Positions 20,272-29,838 of a stretch of DNA of 64,000 nucleotides are shown one piece after another (the stretch's first letter is position 1; each line of letters opens with the position of its first letter). Origin of the DNA: an uncultured Clostridia bacterium (GTDB lineage: Bacteria > Bacillota > Clostridia > Lachnospirales > CAG-274); NCBI GenBank assembly GCA_944381435.1, contig CALWLD010000004.1, positions 35,912 to 99,911 of the forward strand, in the 5' to 3' direction. The notes under the pieces were generated by a model that saw only the letters and a program-made list of their open reading frames with translations, was not told the origin of the DNA and searched no databases. A program made the position numbers and the translations under genes.

Positions 20272-20385
20272 TTAAGCAAATAAACCTAATAATGGCATAG
20301 CCAAGCTAACTAACATAGATAAAACTAATATAATAGCTATTATCTGTACTATTAACCTTTTTTGTTCTTTTTTACTTTTTTTCAT
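20272..20385 (-). CDS. small single-pass membrane protein, 37 residues
   Basis: A short frame too small for usual gene calling. It starts at 20385 behind AGAGGTGA. It has a Lys-rich cytoplasmic start (MKKSKKEQKR) and one hydrophobic helix (LIVQIIAIILVLSMLVSLAM), then ends GLFA. Small proteins of this shape (DUF4044-like) occur in many Firmicutes. It lies 4 bp after the helicase stop and 12 bp before the large acidic membrane protein, so it is in the same transcript. Its function is unknown. Confidence 0.68.
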   Translation of the reverse strand: MKKSKKEQKRLIVQIIAIILVLSMLVSLAMPLLGLFA

Positions 20386-20389
20386 TAAA

Positions 20390-22243
20390 TCACCTCTTAA
20401 ATTTTATAAGCTTTTTTAAAAACCTGCTAGGTATCATATTGTTGTCATATTTTGTTTTTAATATAGATATATATAAAAGCATTCTTGCTCTTGTTAAAGC
20501 TACATAAAATAACCTTCTTTCTTCTTCTATTTCTTCTTTTGATTTGCTTTTTTCGTGAGGGATAACCCCATCAATACAGCTTATAACAAAAACCACATCA
20601 AATTCTAACCCTTTAGCACTGTGCATAGTAGTTAAAACTACGCCTCTTTGGTTATCTTTATTTTTACTTTTTTTATTTATTTCTTCTTTTAAGGTATCTA
20701 TATTTTTTAAATATTTTTCTATGCTTTCATATCCTTTTGCCGTTTCTAAAATTTCTCTAGTTATTTCTATTAAGCCTTTCACACCTATCTTTTTAAAATC
20801 GGCATAATCTTCTAAATATTCTTCATACCCAACATTGTTTAAAATATATTTTATTGCATCATAAGGTTTTTTTGTTTTAATATTTCCTAAATGAAATAAC
20901 AAATTATTTATATTTTCTAACTGCCAAGATTTTAAGCTTGTATTACAATATAAATGTTCTAATATAGGTGTTTTGTTTTTACATATATCAAAAGCATCTA
21001 ATATTAAATTTTTATTTAAAAACCTTTTAGGCTTATTAGCTATTTTAACAAAAGAATCATTGTCATATTTATTTATGGCAAGGCTTAAATAAGCTATAAT
21101 ATCTTTGGCTATAAAATGGTCATAAATGCTTGGCATCTTATCCTTTAATTGATATTCTATGTTGTAGTCCATTAATTTTTCTATAATAGCTCTTGCCTGC
21201 ATATTAGTTCTGTATATTATTGCTATTTCATCTAATTCATAACTTTTTTGTAAATCTTGTATTTTTTCAGCAATTCGCTTTGCTTCTTCTTCTGTATCAT
21301 AAGAACGCATTAATATAGGTGTTTTAAATTCTTTTTCAGTTCCTATAATATCTTTCTCGTATCTATTTTTGTTATCTTTTATTATTGAATTGCATAGGCT
21401 TATTATTTGGTCTGTAGAACGATAATTAACATTTAAAACTACCTTTTTAGTATCTAAAAAATCTTTAGGAAAAGATAATAAAAATTCTGGTCTTGAACCT
21501 CTAAAGCCATATATGCTTTGGTCGTCATCTCCTACTACAAATATGTTATTTTCATTTCCTGATAGCATTTTTATACATTCGTATTGTACTCTGTTTATAT
21601 CTTGAAATTCATCTATTAAAATATATTTGTATCTATTTTGCCAAAACTTTCTAGCATTTAAATCATCTTTTAAAACTTCATAACATTTTAATAACATATC
21701 ATCAAAATCTATTTTTCTAATTTGCTTTTTAACCTCTTCATATTCTCTATAAATTATTTTAAAAGTATTGCTGTTGGTAGATTTACTGTTAAATACATTA
21801 TAGTCTATAAGTTCGTTTTTAACTAAAGATATTTCGCTTATAACATCTTGAACAAACTCATCATAGTTTTCAAAGGAAACTTCATTTTTAGCTATAATCC
21901 TCTTTATTATTTCTATTTTTTCATCATCATTTAATATGCTTGATAAATCATATTTAAAATAACCCCTTATTATCCTGTAAAAGCAAGAGTGAAAAGTGCC
22001 AAAAGATACATTGTAATTATTTTTACATATGTTATAAAACCTTTCTTTCATTTCTTCAGATGCTGACTTTGTAAAGGTTATAACTAATATATCTTTAGGG
22101 TCTATATTAAATTTTTCTATTAAATTTTTTATACGATATGTTATAACTGTTGTTTTACCACTTCCAGGACCAGATAAAACCATCATAGGCCCCTTATTGT
22201 GTAATATAGCTTTTTCTTGGTTTTTATTTAACATTAAATTCAT
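20390..22243 (-). CDS. UvrD/PcrA-type superfamily 1 helicase
   Basis: A 617-residue ATP-dependent 3'-5' DNA helicase of the UvrD/Rep/PcrA class. Motif I is SGPGSGKTT, motif Ia VITFTKSA, motif II LIDEFQDIN, motif III VVGDDDQSIYGFRG, motif IV near VVLNVNYRST and motifs V/VI near LTTMHSAKGLEF and RRLFYVALTRA. It is shorter than PcrA (about 720) and lacks the C-terminal Tudor-like tail, so it is more likely a paralogue than the main PcrA. The start at 22243 follows AGGTGAG. Confidence 0.9.
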   Translation of the reverse strand: MNLMLNKNQEKAILHNKGPMMVLSGPGSGKTTVITYRIKNLIEKFNIDPKDILVITFTKSASEEMKERFYNICKNNYNVSFGTFHSCFYRIIRGYFKYDLSSILNDDEKIEIIKRIIAKNEVSFENYDEFVQDVISEISLVKNELIDYNVFNSKSTNSNTFKIIYREYEEVKKQIRKIDFDDMLLKCYEVLKDDLNARKFWQNRYKYILIDEFQDINRVQYECIKMLSGNENNIFVVGDDDQSIYGFRGSRPEFLLSFPKDFLDTKKVVLNVNYRSTDQIISLCNSIIKDNKNRYEKDIIGTEKEFKTPILMRSYDTEEEAKRIAEKIQDLQKSYELDEIAIIYRTNMQARAIIEKLMDYNIEYQLKDKMPSIYDHFIAKDIIAYLSLAINKYDNDSFVKIANKPKRFLNKNLILDAFDICKNKTPILEHLYCNTSLKSWQLENINNLLFHLGNIKTKKPYDAIKYILNNVGYEEYLEDYADFKKIGVKGLIEITREILETAKGYESIEKYLKNIDTLKEEINKKSKNKDNQRGVVLTTMHSAKGLEFDVVFVISCIDGVIPHEKSKSKEEIEEERRLFYVALTRARMLLYISILKTKYDNNMIPSRFLKKLIKFKR

Positions 22244-22356
22244 TATTAGCTCACCTATTATTTTTTTACCTACTAATTATATATTATAACTTAATAATAT
22301 TTAATCTTCAAGCTATATTTATAAATTTTTAATATAGTATCAAAATAATACATTAT

Positions 22357-22386
22357 AAAAAGGCTATACAATAATATAGCCTTTTT
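22357..22386. terminator. terminator between helicase promoter region and lacZ end
   Basis: AAAAAGGCTATA / TATAGCCTTTTT with a 6-nt loop, 8 bp downstream of the lacZ stop on the minus strand. Confidence 0.85.
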
Positions 22387-22393
22387 ACTGTAT

Positions 22394-25387
22394 TTACTTA
22401 GTTCCTTTTATATAAAATTTACATTTTAAGCCTTCTTTTAAATCTATCATATATTCTTTATGAGGTGTTGCTCCCCAGCTGTTATCTCCTCCAACCCCCA
22501 TCTGAACAGAAGATACTTTTAAAACTGTATTAAAAGGTGTAGGAAGCTCATATAAATGGTTAGCATTTTCTAATTGATGAGGGGTGTAGTTTAAAGCACT
22601 AATATTTAAGCTATCACCGTATATTTTAAGACCGATGTTATCATCGTTGTAAACATTAGCGTATCTAGTTTCTGTATGGTTGCCACATTCTTGAGGTAAA
22701 ACATATTTAGGCATAGATTTATTTATTTTTTGGTTATAAATACCTATTTTATAACCATTTTTTCTGTCCACATATGTTTCATCTATTCCTCTTCCATACC
22801 AAGTTAAATTATTACAATCTAAAGGCATTTTTATAACAAACCCAAACTCTGGAATATTTTCTATATTTTTAACAGGTTTAAGCTCCATATCAACCTCTAT
22901 TGTGCCATCGCCAAATACAGTATATATAGCAGTTAAGCTATCCTTATCTAATAAAGGCATTTCATAATCTATTTTTATAGAAACGCTGTTTTCATTTTGT
23001 TTAGCCTCTTTTATAATACCTTTTATATACATACTGTTAACTTTCCATATAGCAAGCTTTCTCTGTAAACCTGCCCCTATGTCGTTTTGTATAGGAGCTC
23101 TCCAAAAGTTAGGCATAACAGGTTCTTCTATAAGCTCTTTATCTCCTATTTTATAAGATATTAAGCCCCCTTTTACTTTAGAAAATAAAATGCTACAATC
23201 CTTGCATAAAATTCCTACGTTGTTAAAATCATCTATTAAAACAGGCTTATAGCTTAAATCTTTTTCTATAGTCATTTTTCCTATGCTTCTTTGTTCAAAG
23301 GCAACTTCATAGCCTTTTTTAGCCCAAAGTTCATCTTCTTTTAAAACAATAGATATAATAACTGTATATTCTTTTGTTTTATCCATATTAAATAAATTAT
23401 AAGGTAAGTAATATTCTTTAGTTTGTAACGGTGGTATGTCTATATGTATTAAATCTTTTTGTATTTCTTTCCCATTTTCTAATAATATAGCAAAACAATC
23501 ATATTTTTTAGTATCTATAAATAAATTTTTGTTAAAGATTGTAAAACTATTTTCTCTAATATTTATAGAAAACTGCTGATAACAGTACTTAACCTGAGAC
23601 ATTTTAGGGCTAGGTGTTCTATCTACAAAAACTATACCATTAGCTGAAAAATCATAGTCTGCTGGCCTATCGTAAAAATCTCCACCATAACCATAAAATC
23701 TTTGTCCGTTAGGTGATTTACTTTCTATCACTTGGTCAACAAAATCCCATATAAACCCACCTTGATAAAGAGGCTCTTCTTCTGTTAGCTTTGTATATTT
23801 TTCTAGATTACCTGTAGAATTACCCATAGCGTGTGCATATTCACAACAAATAAAAGGCTTATCTTTATGCTCTTTTAAAAATTCTTTTATACTGTTAACC
23901 CCTGGATACATTTGAGATTCTATATCTGTTGTATCATTGAATCTTCTATCTAGGCTAACCCCTTCATAATGTACAAGCCTTGTGTCATCTTTTTCTTTAA
24001 ATAACTTACTCATTTTGTAAATATTTTCCCCACCAAAAGATTCGTTACCACAAGATAATATTAATACACAGCTATGGTTTTTATCCCTTTGCCACATAGA
24101 ATTTGCCCTATCTAAAACATTTTCTGTCCATTCTTTTCTACCATTAGGTAAGATATAGTCATCTCTACAATCTAACCAAAATACACTACCCCAACTTCCG
24201 TGTGTTTCTAGGTTAGTTTCGTCTATTACATATATGCCGTATTCATCGCAAACTTCATAAAAATAAGATTGGTTAGGATAATGTGATGTTCTTATTGCAT
24301 TTATGTTGTTTCTTTTGCATATTTTAATATCTTCTATTATATCTTCTTTTGTTATAGCCCTACCGTTTTTAGCAGAAAATTCGTGCCTATTAACCCCGTT
24401 AAATACAAGCCTTTTACCGTTTAAATATATTATAGAATTTTCTATATATATTTTCCTAAAGCCTATTTTTTGAAGTATAACTTCTTGCAAGGTGTTATCC
24501 TCATTATAAACTTCTATCTTTAATGTATATAAATTAGGCTCTTCTCCGCTCCATAATTTAACATTTTCCACATTAAAGCTAATTTCTTTATCATCAAGGC
24601 TTTTATATTCTTCATATATTTTTTGCTCTTTTAAAAAAAGCTTAATGTTAGCTTTCGCTCCTTTATTATTCTCTGTAATATGGCTTATGTGTACTCTTGC
24701 ATTTTTAAAGCTATCATCTAAAACAGGCTTAACAAAAATATCTTTTATATGTACAAAAGGCTTTGTGTATATAAAAACATCTCTAAATATACCAGAAAAA
24801 CGCCAAAAATCTTGGTCTTCTAGCCAGCTACCACTGCACCATTTAAAAACTTGCACAATTATTTTGTTGTCCCCTTCAGTAACATATTTTGTAATGTCAA
24901 ATTCGGAAGGTGTAAAGCTATCTTCGCTATAACCTACAAATTTGTTATTTATCCACAAAGCCATAGCACTTTCAACACCTTGAAAAGAAACTATTAAAGG
25001 CATATCTTTTTTATAATTAGGTATGCTAAAGTTTCTTACATAAGTTGCTACAGGGTTAAATTCTTTAGGAGCTTCCCCTGTTTTAACTTTTTCTTTTCCT
25101 TCCCAAGGATACATTACATTTACATATTGAGGAACATCAAAACCTTGTAGCTGTATATGTCCTGGTACATTTATAGTGTGTTTTTTATAATTTTCAAAAT
25201 CTAAATTTTCTATCTTTATGCTTTCTTCATAGTTTTTAGCATAATAAAAATCCCATTTACCATTTAAGCTATATATAAAATCTTCTCTACATTCTAAATC
25301 TTTAAAAAATTTATGGTCAGAATGTGCCTCTAACCTATTTACATTAAAAATTTCAGGGTTATTTAACCAAGTGTAATCAAAATTCAT
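22394..25387 (-). CDS. lacZ: beta-galactosidase, glycoside hydrolase family 2
   Basis: A 997-residue LacZ-type beta-galactosidase that hydrolyses lactose and related beta-galactosides. The sugar-binding domain (residues about 45-210) precedes the beta-sandwich and the TIM-barrel. The acid/base Glu is in LSCGNESFGG and the nucleophile Glu in FICCEYAHAMGNS. The C-terminal third is the beta-galactosidase small-chain domain. No signal peptide is seen, so it is cytosolic. There is no lac permease, regulator or LacA nearby; it stands alone between a terminator and a divergent promoter region. The start at 25387 follows ATGGAGGTG. Confidence 0.96.
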   Translation of the reverse strand: MNFDYTWLNNPEIFNVNRLEAHSDHKFFKDLECREDFIYSLNGKWDFYYAKNYEESIKIENLDFENYKKHTINVPGHIQLQGFDVPQYVNVMYPWEGKEKVKTGEAPKEFNPVATYVRNFSIPNYKKDMPLIVSFQGVESAMALWINNKFVGYSEDSFTPSEFDITKYVTEGDNKIIVQVFKWCSGSWLEDQDFWRFSGIFRDVFIYTKPFVHIKDIFVKPVLDDSFKNARVHISHITENNKGAKANIKLFLKEQKIYEEYKSLDDKEISFNVENVKLWSGEEPNLYTLKIEVYNEDNTLQEVILQKIGFRKIYIENSIIYLNGKRLVFNGVNRHEFSAKNGRAITKEDIIEDIKICKRNNINAIRTSHYPNQSYFYEVCDEYGIYVIDETNLETHGSWGSVFWLDCRDDYILPNGRKEWTENVLDRANSMWQRDKNHSCVLILSCGNESFGGENIYKMSKLFKEKDDTRLVHYEGVSLDRRFNDTTDIESQMYPGVNSIKEFLKEHKDKPFICCEYAHAMGNSTGNLEKYTKLTEEEPLYQGGFIWDFVDQVIESKSPNGQRFYGYGGDFYDRPADYDFSANGIVFVDRTPSPKMSQVKYCYQQFSINIRENSFTIFNKNLFIDTKKYDCFAILLENGKEIQKDLIHIDIPPLQTKEYYLPYNLFNMDKTKEYTVIISIVLKEDELWAKKGYEVAFEQRSIGKMTIEKDLSYKPVLIDDFNNVGILCKDCSILFSKVKGGLISYKIGDKELIEEPVMPNFWRAPIQNDIGAGLQRKLAIWKVNSMYIKGIIKEAKQNENSVSIKIDYEMPLLDKDSLTAIYTVFGDGTIEVDMELKPVKNIENIPEFGFVIKMPLDCNNLTWYGRGIDETYVDRKNGYKIGIYNQKINKSMPKYVLPQECGNHTETRYANVYNDDNIGLKIYGDSLNISALNYTPHQLENANHLYELPTPFNTVLKVSSVQMGVGGDNSWGATPHKEYMIDLKEGLKCKFYIKGTK

Positions 25388-25549
25388 ACATTACACCTCC
25401 ATTATAATTTTTATTTTAAATTATATATTATTTTATGTGTGTTGTATACTTTATAATGTAACAAATAATATTTTTATTAGTATTTGCCAAATTTGTTATA
25501 CACTTTTTGTGAAATAATTAGTTTTAACATAAATTTAATAATATTTTTA

Positions 25550-25578
25550 TTACAATTATTTATTTTTTATGATATAAT
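25550..25578 (+). promoter_or_regulatory. sigma-A-type promoter of the prepilin-peptidase operon
   Basis: TTACAA (25550-25555), a 17-bp spacer and TATAAT (25573-25578), 30 bp before the start codon at 25609. Confidence 0.65.
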
Positions 25579-25608
25579 AAAAGAAAAATATAAATTTAAG
25601 GAGTTTTT

Positions 25609-26274
25609 ATGATATATTTAATATTATCTAGTATTATAATAGGCTTTCTGTCTAATTTTGTAATTTATATGTATTGTAAAGATGATTTTTCTATAAAAAA
25701 TTTATTTTCTTTAAATGCATTAAAAAATAAACTTTCCGTTTCTTTAGTAGTTTTATTAAATATAGTAAGTTATGTTCTTGTAAATTATACCTTTGGCTTA
25801 TCTATATATGCTGTTTTTTATTGTTTAATATTTTCTATTTTAATTTGTCTATCTGTTATAGATGTAAAAATTGGTATAGTACCCGATACTTTAAATATAT
25901 TAATTTTTATAATAAGCATTTTATTTATTATCATTACCAAGCAAGATATAGTCTATCACATTGTAGGCTTCTTTTTAATTAGTGTGCCATTTTTATTAAT
26001 AGCTATTTTAACTCAAGGGATAGGCGGTGGAGACATTAAGCTTTTTGCTGTTACAGGGTTGTTTTTAGGCTCAATCCATATATTTTTAGCTATGTTTTTC
26101 TGCTGTTTTATAGCATCTATTGTTGGTGTAACTCTAAAATATATAAACAAAATTAAACTAATAAATGATAGACCTTCTATACCTTTGGTACCTTTTATTT
26201 CTATTGGTGTAATAATATCTGGGCTATATGGCGATAAAATATTAAACTGGTATTTTTCTAAATTTTTTTATTAA
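25609..26274 (+). CDS. A24-family prepilin peptidase-like membrane protein
   Basis: A 221-residue integral membrane aspartyl protease with about six membrane helices. Both catalytic Asp motifs are visible: D in SVIDVKIGIVPD (about residue 87) and the GxGD motif in IGGGDIKLFA (about 144). The N-terminal methyltransferase domain and zinc-binding Cys residues of full PilD are missing, so this is a peptidase-only TadV/CpaA-like form. It should cleave type IV-like leader peptides, but no pilin is in the window. The SD is AAGGAG. It is followed 30 bp later by a PEGA-domain gene. Confidence 0.85.
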   Translation: MIYLILSSIIIGFLSNFVIYMYCKDDFSIKNLFSLNALKNKLSVSLVVLLNIVSYVLVNYTFGLSIYAVFYCLIFSILICLSVIDVKIGIVPDTLNILIFIISILFIIITKQDIVYHIVGFFLISVPFLLIAILTQGIGGGDIKLFAVTGLFLGSIHIFLAMFFCCFIASIVGVTLKYINKIKLINDRPSIPLVPFISIGVIISGLYGDKILNWYFSKFFY

Positions 26275-26304
26275 TATGTTTTTAAGCTTAATTATGGAGG
26301 ATAT

Positions 26305-27777
26305 ATGAATAATAAATCAAACAAAAGTTTTAATGATACACCCCTTACTGATTTAGATTATGGAGGAGTTATATATGAACCTAGTGAAAATGCAAAAAAA
26401 TTCCAAAAATCTAAACAAAAGCTAAATGATAAGTCTGTTGTAAAAAAACAAATAAAAAAAGCACCTAACTTTAATTTTGGGTTATTTTTAAGCTTAACAA
26501 TTAGCATAGGTGTTGTAATTTTTATAATTGTAACATCTTTAACTTATTCTTCAATATCATCTTATATAGGTCTGCCAAAACCTACGGATAACATAGAGCA
26601 AGATATAAATAACTTACCTAATGATAATAACTCCCTTGTATTAGATTCTAGTACAAACGAAAACTTAACTGGGATAATAAAAAATATTGATTACGAAAAA
26701 AATATTTTTACATTTACAGATATAAAAACTAATAAAATATATACATTAAAAGCTAAACCTTCAACAGTCTTTAAAGATAAATATGACAATATGTTAACCA
26801 TATCTGAAGTGAAAACAGGCTCTATAGTAGATTTTTCTTTTGATGATAGCAATAAGTTAAACTATGTAAAGGAAAACAGCAATAGTTTTTCATTAGAAAA
26901 CGTAACTAATGCAAAAATAGATTTAGAGCTAAACCTACTATCTATAAATGATAAATCATACAAAATAGATGATAATGTTAATGTATTAAAAAATGCACAG
27001 CCTTATGATATAATAAATATATCTTCTTTAGATATTATAGACATAAAAGGCTATGACAATACAATTTATTTTATAGATGTAAAAAAAGGTAATGGTACAT
27101 TAAAGCTAACCAATAAACCTAATTTAACTAATGCTTTTGTAGAGATTGACCGTGATATTTTTAAATCTTTATCTGAAATAGATACTGTTAATTTATCTGA
27201 AGGTAAGCATAAGGTTGTTATAAGAAGTGATGATAGTATATCTTTTGTAAAAGAAGTAGATATAATATCAGGGGAAGAAACTGTATTAGATTTATCTCAA
27301 ATTCAAAACAAAACTGCTACGCTACTTATAAAAAGTAACGTTACAGATTACACACTATATATAAATAACACAGTTGAAACATCTAGAGAACCTTTAAAGC
27401 TTTCTTACGGAACATATACCATTAGGGCAGAAAAAGAAGGTTACACACCTTTTGAAACTCAAATTTCTATAAACAGCCCACAAGCAACCCTTAATATAAA
27501 TCTAGAAAAAATAGAAAAAGTAGGTGAAGTAAACATATCATCTAACCCAGATAACGCTGAAGTTTATATAAACAATGCTTTCGTTGGTTATACACCTTTA
27601 AATTATAAAGTTCCTCAAGGCGTTCACACTATTACCCTTAAAAAATCTGGTTATAACGATTTTGTTTTATCTAGCGTTACAATAGGAGAAGAGGAAAGTT
27701 CTTTTAATATTACTATGCATAAATCACAAACAGAAACTACTACCCAAGATACTACCCCTGAAGAACCTACTATATAA
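26305..27777 (+). CDS. PEGA-domain surface protein
   Basis: A 490-residue protein with a charged cytoplasmic N-terminus (residues 1-52), one membrane helix (about 53-78) and an extracellular part. Residues about 95-260 form an unrecognised beta domain. Residues about 330-400 and 405-472 are two PEGA-like beta domains; the second shows VNISSNPDNAEVYINNAFVGYTP in split form, the hallmark of the family. A Thr/Gln/Glu-rich tail ends the protein. PEGA proteins bind surface structures or carbohydrate. Its close spacing after the prepilin peptidase suggests a shared operon, but a functional tie is inferred only. Confidence 0.82.
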   Translation: MNNKSNKSFNDTPLTDLDYGGVIYEPSENAKKFQKSKQKLNDKSVVKKQIKKAPNFNFGLFLSLTISIGVVIFIIVTSLTYSSISSYIGLPKPTDNIEQDINNLPNDNNSLVLDSSTNENLTGIIKNIDYEKNIFTFTDIKTNKIYTLKAKPSTVFKDKYDNMLTISEVKTGSIVDFSFDDSNKLNYVKENSNSFSLENVTNAKIDLELNLLSINDKSYKIDDNVNVLKNAQPYDIINISSLDIIDIKGYDNTIYFIDVKKGNGTLKLTNKPNLTNAFVEIDRDIFKSLSEIDTVNLSEGKHKVVIRSDDSISFVKEVDIISGEETVLDLSQIQNKTATLLIKSNVTDYTLYINNTVETSREPLKLSYGTYTIRAEKEGYTPFETQISINSPQATLNINLEKIEKVGEVNISSNPDNAEVYINNAFVGYTPLNYKVPQGVHTITLKKSGYNDFVLSSVTIGEEESSFNITMHKSQTETTTQDTTPEEPTI

Positions 27778-27778
27778 T

Positions 27779-27805
27779 AAAATCCACCTATAATAGGTGG
27801 ATTTT
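27779..27805. terminator. bidirectional terminator between convergent genes
   Basis: AAAATCCACCTA / TAGGTGGATTTT with a 3-nt loop. It starts directly after the PEGA gene stop and faces the ABC-F gene from the other side. Confidence 0.88.
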
Positions 27806-27824
27806 ATTATATATACTTTTAAAG

Positions 27825-29708
27825 CTAAATGGAAAGTTCTTCCCATTTTTCATATAAATCATTAAGCTCTTTTTCTAAATTTTCTTTTTCCTCATAAATT
27901 TCTCTTGATTTATATGCATTTGTATAAACTTCTTCAAGAGCAAGCATATCATCTGCCTCTTTTATTTTAGCTTCTATTTTTTCTATTTCTTCCTCTATTT
28001 TCTTTAATGCATTTTGTTTTTTTCTAAGCTCTGCCTGAGCCTCTTTTTGTGCTTTCCAGTCTAGCTTTGTATCAGATACAGGGTTATTTTCTTGTATAGT
28101 TTCAACGTTTTGTTGCTTTTCTAAATAATAGTCATAATTCCCCAAATATACATTTGCTTTATCCTTGGTAAGCTCTATAACTTTTGTTGCCGTACTATTT
28201 ATAAAAAACCTATCGTGAGAAATATATATACAAGTTCCTAAATAACTTTTAATGGCATCTTCTAATATTTCCTTTGATACCATATCAAGGTGGTTTGTAG
28301 GTTCATCTAATATTAAAAAATTAGCGTTAGATAGCATTATTTTAGCAAGGGCTACCCTTCCCTTTTCTCCACCACTTAATGAAGATATTTTCTTAAATAC
28401 ATCATCACCTGTAAATACAAAAATAGCCAATGCGTTTCTTATTTCTTCATTTTTAAGGTTGGGATAAGCATCTGATATTTCTTCAAATATAGTTTTATCT
28501 AAATTTAAGTTTTGATGCTCTTGGTCATAATAGCCTATAATAACGTTGGAACCTATATTTATACTTCCACTATCTATAGGTATTTTATCCATTATCATTT
28601 TTATTAAAGTTGTTTTACCAACACCATTTGCTCCTATAAGTGCTATTTTTTCTCCTTTTTTTATATCAAAAGAGATGTTATTAAAAAGGTTAAAGCTAAA
28701 GCTTTTACATAAGTCTTTTATAGTTAAAACATCATTTCCGCTTTCTTTTTTAGGGGTTAAAGTAAGCCTCATTTTATCTGGTAAGCTTTCTGGCTTTTCA
28801 ACCTTTTCCATTTTTTCAAGCATTTTTTCACGGCTTTCTGCTCGTTTTATAGATTTTTCACGGTTATAAGATCGTAATTTTTTTATAACTTCTTCTTGCC
28901 TTTTAATTTCTTTTTGCTGGTTTAAATAATGTTTTAGCTTTATTTCTCTATCTATATGTTTTTTGTTAGAATAATCTGAATAGTTACCATTATATACAGA
29001 TGCTTTTGTGTTTTCAAGCTCTATAACCTTTGTAACTATTTTATTTAAAAAATATCTATCGTGAGATATAATAAACAAAGCTTTGCTATAAGATTTTAAA
29101 AAGGTTTCTAACCATTGTATGGATTTTATATCAAGATGGTTTGTAGGTTCATCTAATAAAAGTATATCTGGTTCTTGCAAAAGTATTTTACCAAGAGCTA
29201 CCCTTGTCTTTTGTCCGCCTGATAAAGTTTTTATTTTTTTATAAAAATCTTCTTCTAAAAAACCTAAACCTTTTAATACCCCTTTGATGCGACTGTTATA
29301 GTCAAATCCATTATTTTCTGCAAGCTCAGTAGATATTTTATCGTATTCTTTTATAACTACATTAAGCTCTTCATCTTTACAAACTCCCATTTTATGCTCA
29401 AGCTCTCTTACCTTATTTTCTAAATCTATAGTATAGCTAAAAACTGTTAATAATTCATCAAATAATGTATTATCTTCATCTAAATTAAGGTTTTGAGAAA
29501 AATATCCTATTTTAGTGTTTTTAGGCATAGTTACCTCTCCACTGTCTAAAGATAGCTCTCCTATTATAATTTTAAATAATGTAGATTTGCCTGCACCGTT
29601 TACCCCAACGAGTGCAACCTTATCTTTTTCATTTATATTAAATGACACATTTGTCAATATATTAGTTATTCCAAAAGATTTATTTACATTATTACAAGAA
29701 AGTATCAT
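27825..29708 (-). CDS. ABC-F family ATPase (YdiF-like)
   Basis: A 627-residue duplicated ATPase without membrane segments. Walker A motifs are GVNGAGKST and GANGVGKTT, and signatures are LSGGQKTRVALG and LSGGEKGRVALA, each followed by LLLDEPTNHLD or LILDEPTNHLD. A Lys/Arg-rich linker of about 80 residues joins the halves and a coiled coil makes up the last about 80 residues. ABC-F proteins act on the ribosome in translation or drug resistance, not in transport. The B. subtilis relative ydiF also lies next to rex (ydiH), which supports a YdiF-type housekeeping role over drug resistance. The SD is TAGGAGG. Confidence 0.92.
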   Translation of the reverse strand: MILSCNNVNKSFGITNILTNVSFNINEKDKVALVGVNGAGKSTLFKIIIGELSLDSGEVTMPKNTKIGYFSQNLNLDEDNTLFDELLTVFSYTIDLENKVRELEHKMGVCKDEELNVVIKEYDKISTELAENNGFDYNSRIKGVLKGLGFLEEDFYKKIKTLSGGQKTRVALGKILLQEPDILLLDEPTNHLDIKSIQWLETFLKSYSKALFIISHDRYFLNKIVTKVIELENTKASVYNGNYSDYSNKKHIDREIKLKHYLNQQKEIKRQEEVIKKLRSYNREKSIKRAESREKMLEKMEKVEKPESLPDKMRLTLTPKKESGNDVLTIKDLCKSFSFNLFNNISFDIKKGEKIALIGANGVGKTTLIKMIMDKIPIDSGSINIGSNVIIGYYDQEHQNLNLDKTIFEEISDAYPNLKNEEIRNALAIFVFTGDDVFKKISSLSGGEKGRVALAKIMLSNANFLILDEPTNHLDMVSKEILEDAIKSYLGTCIYISHDRFFINSTATKVIELTKDKANVYLGNYDYYLEKQQNVETIQENNPVSDTKLDWKAQKEAQAELRKKQNALKKIEEEIEKIEAKIKEADDMLALEEVYTNAYKSREIYEEKENLEKELNDLYEKWEELSI

Positions 29709-29778
29709 ATCAAACCTCCTAAATTAACAAACTTAAATTAATTATATCAAAAAAAATTAATTTTTAAAAGAGGTAACA

Positions 29779-29807
29779 TTGACAAAAACAAAACAAAGTT
29801 GTATAAT
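29779..29807 (+). promoter_or_regulatory. sigma-A promoter of rex
   Basis: A consensus pair: TTGACA (29779-29784), 17 bp, TATAAT (29802-29807). The start codon of rex is 32 bp downstream. I see no clear Rex palindrome in the leader. Confidence 0.82.
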
Positions 29808-29838
29808 TTTATTAATATGTTATAAAGGAATGGTGATA

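Noticed and set aside
25500..25530. Rex operator near TTTTTGTGAAAT in the lacZ/prepilin-peptidase intergenic region
   Set aside because: Only one half-site is present; no matching inverted half at the expected spacing.
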